This document shows, one piece after another, positions 5,966 to 9,220 of a DNA stretch of 9,220 nt. The notes beneath the pieces were generated by a model. The model saw only the letters and a list, made by a program, of their open reading frames with translations, was not told the DNA's origin and searched no databases. The position numbers and the translations under genes were made by a program. This DNA is from Alphaproteobacteria bacterium (lineage in GTDB: Bacteria; Pseudomonadota; Alphaproteobacteria; CAAGCB01; CAG-977), in NCBI GenBank assembly GCA_900768465.1, contig CAAGCY010000005.1, positions 1 through 9,220 of the forward strand, written 5' to 3'. Within the stretch, counting starts at the first letter, position 1. The number at the start of each line of letters is the position of its first letter.

Positions 5966-7486
5966 ATGGGCTTTACGGGACTGATTTTCCTTTCAAGCGG
6001 TTTGTTTTTGGGGTGGTCGCTGGGCGCGAACGACGCGGCGAACATCTTTGGCACGGCGGTCAGCACCCGCATGGTCAAATTCAAAACCGCGGCAATCGTT
6101 TGCAGTATCTTCATCGCTTTGGGCGCGGTCATCAGCGGCGTCGGCGCGGCGTACACTTTGGGCAGTTTGGGCGCGGTCAACGCGATTGCCGGCTCTTTTG
6201 TCACGGCGTTTGCGGCGGCGTTTACCGTGTATTCGATGATCAAGTGCGGATTGCCCGTGTCCGTGTCCCAAGCCGTCGTCGGCGCGATTATCGGCTGGAA
6301 CTGGTTTACCGATTCCGTTACCGATGTTCAGTCCGTTGTCAAAATCGCATCGACATGGGTGGCTTGCCCGTTGCTGGCGGGAACTTTTTCCGCCGTTATT
6401 TACTTGGTGCTGAACCGATTGTTGCGCTCTGCCAAAATTCACTTGTTGCGCCGCGATTTCTGCACCCGCATCGCCATGATTGTCACGGGCGCGTTCGGCG
6501 CGTATTCTTTGGGCGCAAACAATATGGCAAACGTTGTCGGCGTGTTCGTTCCCGTCGCTCCGTTCGTTGATTTCAACTTTGCGGGACTGCACATTTCCGC
6601 CGTTCAACAGCTGTTTTTCGTCGGTTCCGTCGCGACCGCCGTCGGTGTTTTCACCTATTCCAACCGCGTTATGGGGACGGTCGGCAAAGGATTGATGCCG
6701 TTGTCTCCGTTTGCCGCTTGGGTAGTCGTCGTCGCGCAGTCCATGGTGCTGTTCCTGTTCGCGTCCGAAGGGCTGGAATATTTTCTGGCTTCGCACAATT
6801 TGCCCACCGTTCCGCTGGTTCCCGTATCCAGTACGCAAGCCGTCGTCGGCGCGGTCATCGGCATCGGGCTGTGCAAAGGGGCGGCTAAAACAATCAAGTG
6901 GAGCGTCGTCGGACGTATCGTCTGCGGGTGGGTCATTACTCCCGTTATCGCGGCGACAATCTGCTTTTTCGCGCTGTTTTTCATGCAAAACGTTTTTTAC
7001 CAGCGTGTCTATACGCCGAAAACCTACTATATTTCGGAACGCGTTTTCAACAAAATGGTCGCCGACGGTTTGCCCGCCAACCAAATCGGCGTTTTAAAAG
7101 GCGAACGCTATAAATCCGGTGTCGAGTTTATGAACGCCGTCCGCGCCCGTGTCGGCAAAATGTCGGGCGCGACCGAACAGAAATTGCTTAATACCGCCGA
7201 ATTGCTGAAAATCTATATCGACCCCGAAAAGTTTGAAAATCTGGATCCCCAAATGTTTTCGGAAGAACAGATTTCCCAAATCAAACAGCTTTCTGGCTTG
7301 ACGTTCAGCTACCGCTGGGAACTGCAGGATGCGCTGATAAAAATCAGCCCCGAATGGGCTTATCGCCCTGCGACCGTCATTAACAAGCGCTACAACAAAG
7401 CTCTTGCCGTTCAGCTGTCCCAAATCGAAAGCGTCTTTACGGTGAGGAAGAAGGCGAAGAAGCGGAATCTTCTCTACGAAGATTAA
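5966..7486 (+). CDS. pit: Inorganic phosphate permease, Pit/PHO4 family
   Basis: A 506-residue inner-membrane carrier that in this family moves metal-phosphate with cations. The two inverted halves are visible: GWSLGANDAAN (16-26) with PVSVSQAVVGAIIGW (97-111), and SLGANNMAN (181-189) with PVSSTQAVVGAVIG (286-299). About ten membrane segments lie between residues 5 and 342. The tail from about 347 to 506 is hydrophilic, charged and cytoplasmic, and ends in a Lys/Arg-rich stretch (494-500). This tail is longer than I expect for short PHO4 proteins and may be where the DUF47 partner acts (inference). GGCGG (5956-5960) lies 5 bases before the ATG. The stop is followed by repeats rather than a strong terminator. 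Confidence 0.9.
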   Translation: MGFTGLIFLSSGLFLGWSLGANDAANIFGTAVSTRMVKFKTAAIVCSIFIALGAVISGVGAAYTLGSLGAVNAIAGSFVTAFAAAFTVYSMIKCGLPVSVSQAVVGAIIGWNWFTDSVTDVQSVVKIASTWVACPLLAGTFSAVIYLVLNRLLRSAKIHLLRRDFCTRIAMIVTGAFGAYSLGANNMANVVGVFVPVAPFVDFNFAGLHISAVQQLFFVGSVATAVGVFTYSNRVMGTVGKGLMPLSPFAAWVVVVAQSMVLFLFASEGLEYFLASHNLPTVPLVPVSSTQAVVGAVIGIGLCKGAAKTIKWSVVGRIVCGWVITPVIAATICFFALFFMQNVFYQRVYTPKTYYISERVFNKMVADGLPANQIGVLKGERYKSGVEFMNAVRARVGKMSGATEQKLLNTAELLKIYIDPEKFENLDPQMFSEEQISQIKQLSGLTFSYRWELQDALIKISPEWAYRPATVINKRYNKALAVQLSQIESVFTVRKKAKKRNLLYED

Positions 7487-7491
7487 AAACA

Positions 7492-7502
7492 CGATTTTAA
7501 CG
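7492..7502 (-). repeat. Inverted partner of the CGTTAAAATCG repeat
   Basis: CGATTTTAACG, just after the pit stop, is the exact reverse complement of the core of the direct repeats at 7575-7608 and 7629-7662. The flanks (AAAAC before, AGT after) also match partly. Folding with either copy would give a stem at the 3' end of the pit transcript. Confidence 0.45.
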
Positions 7503-7538
7503 GAGTTCTGGTTCGTCAAGGTTTGTTCGGAATGCTCA

Positions 7539-7553
7539 CGTACGTTCTGTACG
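7539..7553. repeat. Short hairpin CGTAC-5-GTACG
   Basis: CGTAC and GTACG flank the loop GTTCT. It is followed by GCTCCGCTTCCTCAC. It lies within the gene-free 7487-8057 segment between the inverted and direct repeats. Confidence 0.4.
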
Positions 7554-7574
7554 CTCCGCTTCCTCACGTCACCT

Positions 7575-7608
7575 TTCCTGCCATAACTCTCGTTAAAATC
7601 GGTTTTGG
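7575..7608 (+). repeat. 34-base direct repeat, copy 1
   Basis: TTCCTGCCA, five variable bases, then CTCGTTAAAATCGGTTTTGG. The same 34-base unit recurs 54 bases downstream at 7629-7662. The open frame running through it (7523-7849) has no ribosome site and looks like repeat noise. Confidence 0.7.
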
Positions 7609-7628
7609 ACAAATGGGGCGTTTCTCGC

Positions 7629-7662
7629 TTCCTGCCACTCGACTCGTTAAAATCGGTTTTGG
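7629..7662 (+). repeat. 34-base direct repeat, copy 2
   Basis: Same unit as 7575-7608: 29 of 34 positions outside the variable pentamer are identical. Confidence 0.7.
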
Positions 7663-7678
7663 GAAAAGTTGTCCCCGT

Positions 7679-7701
7679 GCGGGTAGCATCTCCGCTTTTT
7701 T
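7679..7701 (+). terminator. Weak candidate terminator after the repeats
   Basis: GCGG (7679-7682) and CCGC (7692-7695) flank a 9-base loop and are followed by six T. The stem is only 4 bp, so activity is doubtful. It is the only terminator-like site seen downstream of pit. Confidence 0.3.
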
Positions 7702-7734
7702 CGTGCAGGCATCGGCATTCATATTGACCCGAAT

Positions 7735-7767
7735 CGTCATTGCGACGCCGACAGGCGGAAGCAATCC
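7735..7767 (+). repeat. Dispersed cgtcattg...gaagcaatc repeat, direct copy
   Basis: Begins CGTCATTGCGA and ends GGAAGCAATCC, the same family as 122-154. It forms an inverted pair with 7803-7837. A following 'gactccg' also follows the copy at the left window edge. Confidence 0.65.
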
Positions 7768-7802
7768 ACCGACTCCGTGTTTGCGGTTGGCATTCTGCAA
7801 AT

Positions 7803-7837
7803 GGATCACTTCGTCGCTATCGCTTCTCGTGATGACG
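7803..7837 (-). repeat. Dispersed repeat, inverted copy
   Basis: The minus strand reads CGTCATCACGAGAAGCGATA and ends CGAAGTGATCC, a diverged copy facing 7735-7767 across 35 bases. The pair repeats the arrangement at 68-154. Confidence 0.6.
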
Positions 7838-7867
7838 ATAACAGATTGAAAAACAAATAAAATCGAA

Positions 7868-7896
7868 ATTGCGAGCCCCGCAGGGGAACGGCAATC
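7868..7896 (+). repeat. Variant copy of the dispersed repeat
   Basis: ATTGCGAG, a CCCCGCAGGGG palindromic core, then GGCAATC. The ends match the family; the middle is replaced. 7897-7973 holds nothing recognisable. Confidence 0.45.
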
Positions 7897-7973
7897 TCAT
7901 GAATTTGTGGTGTCTGGGTTTAATACCGACTTTTTCCGATGAAAATTATTTCACTATTTGCGGTGGAAAATTC

Positions 7974-8004
7974 TTGACAGGTATATAGGGGGGGGGGGTA
8001 GCAT
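7974..8004 (+). promoter_or_regulatory. Poly-G spacer promoter, likely phase-variable, for the Cys-rich gene
   Basis: Consensus TTGACA (7974-7979) and TAGCAT (7999-8004, keeping the TA...T of a -10) are separated by 19 bases, of which 7988-7998 are eleven consecutive G. Loss of two G would give the optimal 17-base spacer. Homopolymer G tracts between -35 and -10 are the known phase-variation device of genes such as Neisseria porA. Transcription would start near 8011, about 47 bases before the ATG. Whether this length is ON or OFF cannot be told. Confidence 0.68.
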
Positions 8005-8057
8005 CTAAAATAAGAATAAATGTATTGCCCGTAAAATCGCGGGGAAAAGAGGATGTT

Positions 8058-9220
8058 ATGAAAAGATTTCTGCTGATTGCGGCGGGGATGTTGCTGTTTT
8101 CGGGGATGGCGCAGGCGCAGACATATTGGAATTCTGTTGATAATACATATGATCATTGCGGCAGTTGCGCGACGTGTCATGAATTTTTGTTTCGCTATTC
8201 TTACACGGGAGACTTGGGTAGCCGTCCTGATTGCGATTCCTGTGATGATGGATATTATATGCAACCTATTCATGAAGAGAATGCCGATGGTGTTATGTCC
8301 GTTTACAATACATGTTGGCAAAATACTGTCACCTGTCCTTCAAATTGTTCATCGTGTTCAAGCAGTACGACATGTACAGTCTGTAACAGCGGCTATACTT
8401 TGCAAAACGGAGCATGTATTCAGAGCTGTATACAAATGTCAGGCTCGACGTGTATTGCTTGCGATGAAGGGTATGTATTGGATAATGGGAAGTGTTTAAA
8501 ATGTCCTGATGGGTGCAAATCTTGTTCCAACAGTTTGGCATGCAAAACATGTGCAGACGGATATTTTATGATGACGGCGGTATGTTATCCGAATGGACAT
8601 GCGGTGTGCAGGAATGACGGCAAGTCGTTTGACGGTGGTGTATGTTTAATAACGTGTGTCGAGAGCGAAACTGATTTCTTTTGTCGAAAAGCGACTTGCA
8701 CGACGGCATCGGGAAGTGTGCAGATAACCAAAAAACAGACAAATTTTACTCAAGGCACTTATCATGAATACTGTTGCCCTGCGAACTGCGCTGAGTGCTC
8801 GGATTGGGAACAATGCACCAAATGTAATGACGGTTACACATTGCAGAACGGGGTGTGCGTTGATTGCAGTGCTTTTAACGTCGGGAACGGGACGTGTACG
8901 GAATGTGACGAATACGGCTGCACGGATGCCGAATGCAACGGCAGCAACGCATTCTTTAATCCGACATTCAGAAAATGCGGGGTGGAATGCGATGTCAATC
9001 AGTATTTGGATTCCTCCTATACTTGCCGGGACTGTCCCGTAGGTCAAACTTCCTCCGGCGGATGGTTTGCCAATCCGACCAATTGCTATTCTTGCGACAG
9101 TATTCCCGTGGACGGCGGCAGGTGTACGGAATGTAAAAACGGTTCTTGCACCAAAGCGGAATGTGAAGACGGCTATGTGCTGGATTCGACGGGAAGAACG
9201 TGCATTGCCGCGCTTGCATC
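8058..9220 (+). CDS. Secreted Cys-rich repeat protein (furin/VSP-like), 3' end beyond window
   Basis: 387 residues are present and the frame is still open at the edge. AGAGG (8048-8052) precedes the ATG by 5 bases. A signal peptide, MKRFLLIAAGMLLFSGMAQA, is probably cut after residue 20. The mature part has 50 Cys in 367 residues, mostly in CxxC pairs. A repeating unit CxxCxxGYxLxNGxC is clear at 106-120, 132-146 and 253-267, with looser forms at 59-66, 162-176 and 356-382. The spacing resembles furin-like/growth-factor-receptor Cys repeats and the variant surface proteins of Giardia; convergent repeat expansion is as likely as homology. It should fold by many disulfides in the periplasm or outside the cell. 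No anchor is seen because the C-terminus is missing. Base composition is lower in GC than the pit gene. A surface or adhesive role is inferred from the phase-variable-type promoter and secretion signal. Confidence 0.8.
   Translation, partial: MKRFLLIAAGMLLFSGMAQAQTYWNSVDNTYDHCGSCATCHEFLFRYSYTGDLGSRPDCDSCDDGYYMQPIHEENADGVMSVYNTCWQNTVTCPSNCSSCSSSTTCTVCNSGYTLQNGACIQSCIQMSGSTCIACDEGYVLDNGKCLKCPDGCKSCSNSLACKTCADGYFMMTAVCYPNGHAVCRNDGKSFDGGVCLITCVESETDFFCRKATCTTASGSVQITKKQTNFTQGTYHEYCCPANCAECSDWEQCTKCNDGYTLQNGVCVDCSAFNVGNGTCTECDEYGCTDAECNGSNAFFNPTFRKCGVECDVNQYLDSSYTCRDCPVGQTSSGGWFANPTNCYSCDSIPVDGGRCTECKNGSCTKAECEDGYVLDSTGRTCIAALA

Noticed and set aside
7523..7849. A 108-residue plus-strand frame after pit
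   Set aside because: It is made of the 34-base direct repeats and the dispersed repeat, lacks a ribosome site and has no protein-like composition.
8166..8180. CATCH (residues 37-41) as a haem c binding CxxCH motif in the Cys-rich protein
   Set aside because: It occurs once within a run of CxxC pairs where the following residue is His by chance. No other cytochrome feature is visible.

Overview
The window looks like chromosome from a Gram-negative, probably host-associated proteobacterium. An uncultured gut alphaproteobacterium would fit; this is an inference from gene content and style, with no rRNA or other marker to confirm it. Core transport genes are moderately GC-rich (for example 35 of 60 bases in 2041-2100). 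They alternate with AT-richer accessory genes (21 of 60 in 4561-4620) and with repeat-laden intergenic DNA.

Layout, left to right. Positions 1-176 hold copies of a dispersed 'cgtcattg...gaagcaatc' repeat in an inverted pair. On the minus strand, 177-749 encodes a small LRAT/NlpC-like thiol enzyme (H-box protein), read from an extended -10 promoter. On the plus strand, 888-3620 is a tightly overlapping potA-potB-potC operon: the ATPase and two permeases of a spermidine/putrescine ABC importer. No potD follows, and a strong intrinsic terminator lies at 3696-3729. Positions 3730-3912 hold no convincing gene, but contain a duplicated motif, an unpaired CACCTCC stretch and two GC hairpins. On the minus strand, 3913-5069 is an AT-rich two-gene cassette: an exported Cys-containing protein whose stop overlaps (ATGA) the start of a membrane-anchored NERD nuclease-like protein with a zinc ribbon. 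On the plus strand, 5289-7486 is a phosphate pair: a DUF47/PhoU-like accessory protein and a Pit-family low-affinity phosphate permease. It is driven by a good sigma70-like promoter overlapped by a perfect 8-9-8 palindrome. Positions 7487-8057 are gene-free and full of repeats. The right edge (8058-9220, plus, open at the end) is a secreted protein with 50 cysteines in 387 residues and CxxCxxGYxLxNGxC repeats.

The most striking feature is the start region of that Cys-rich gene. A consensus TTGACA (-35) is followed by an uninterrupted tract of 11 G residues and then TAGCAT (-10-like). The spacer is 19 bp as sequenced and would be 17 bp with two fewer G. This is the architecture of phase-variable promoters such as Neisseria porA. 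A phase-variable promoter in front of a VSP/furin-like Cys-repeat surface or secreted protein suggests an antigenic or adhesive variation system.

Two importers (polyamine and phosphate) are probably housekeeping. The LRAT-like protein, the NERD cassette and the Cys-rich protein are accessory and lie next to repeats or in base-composition breaks.
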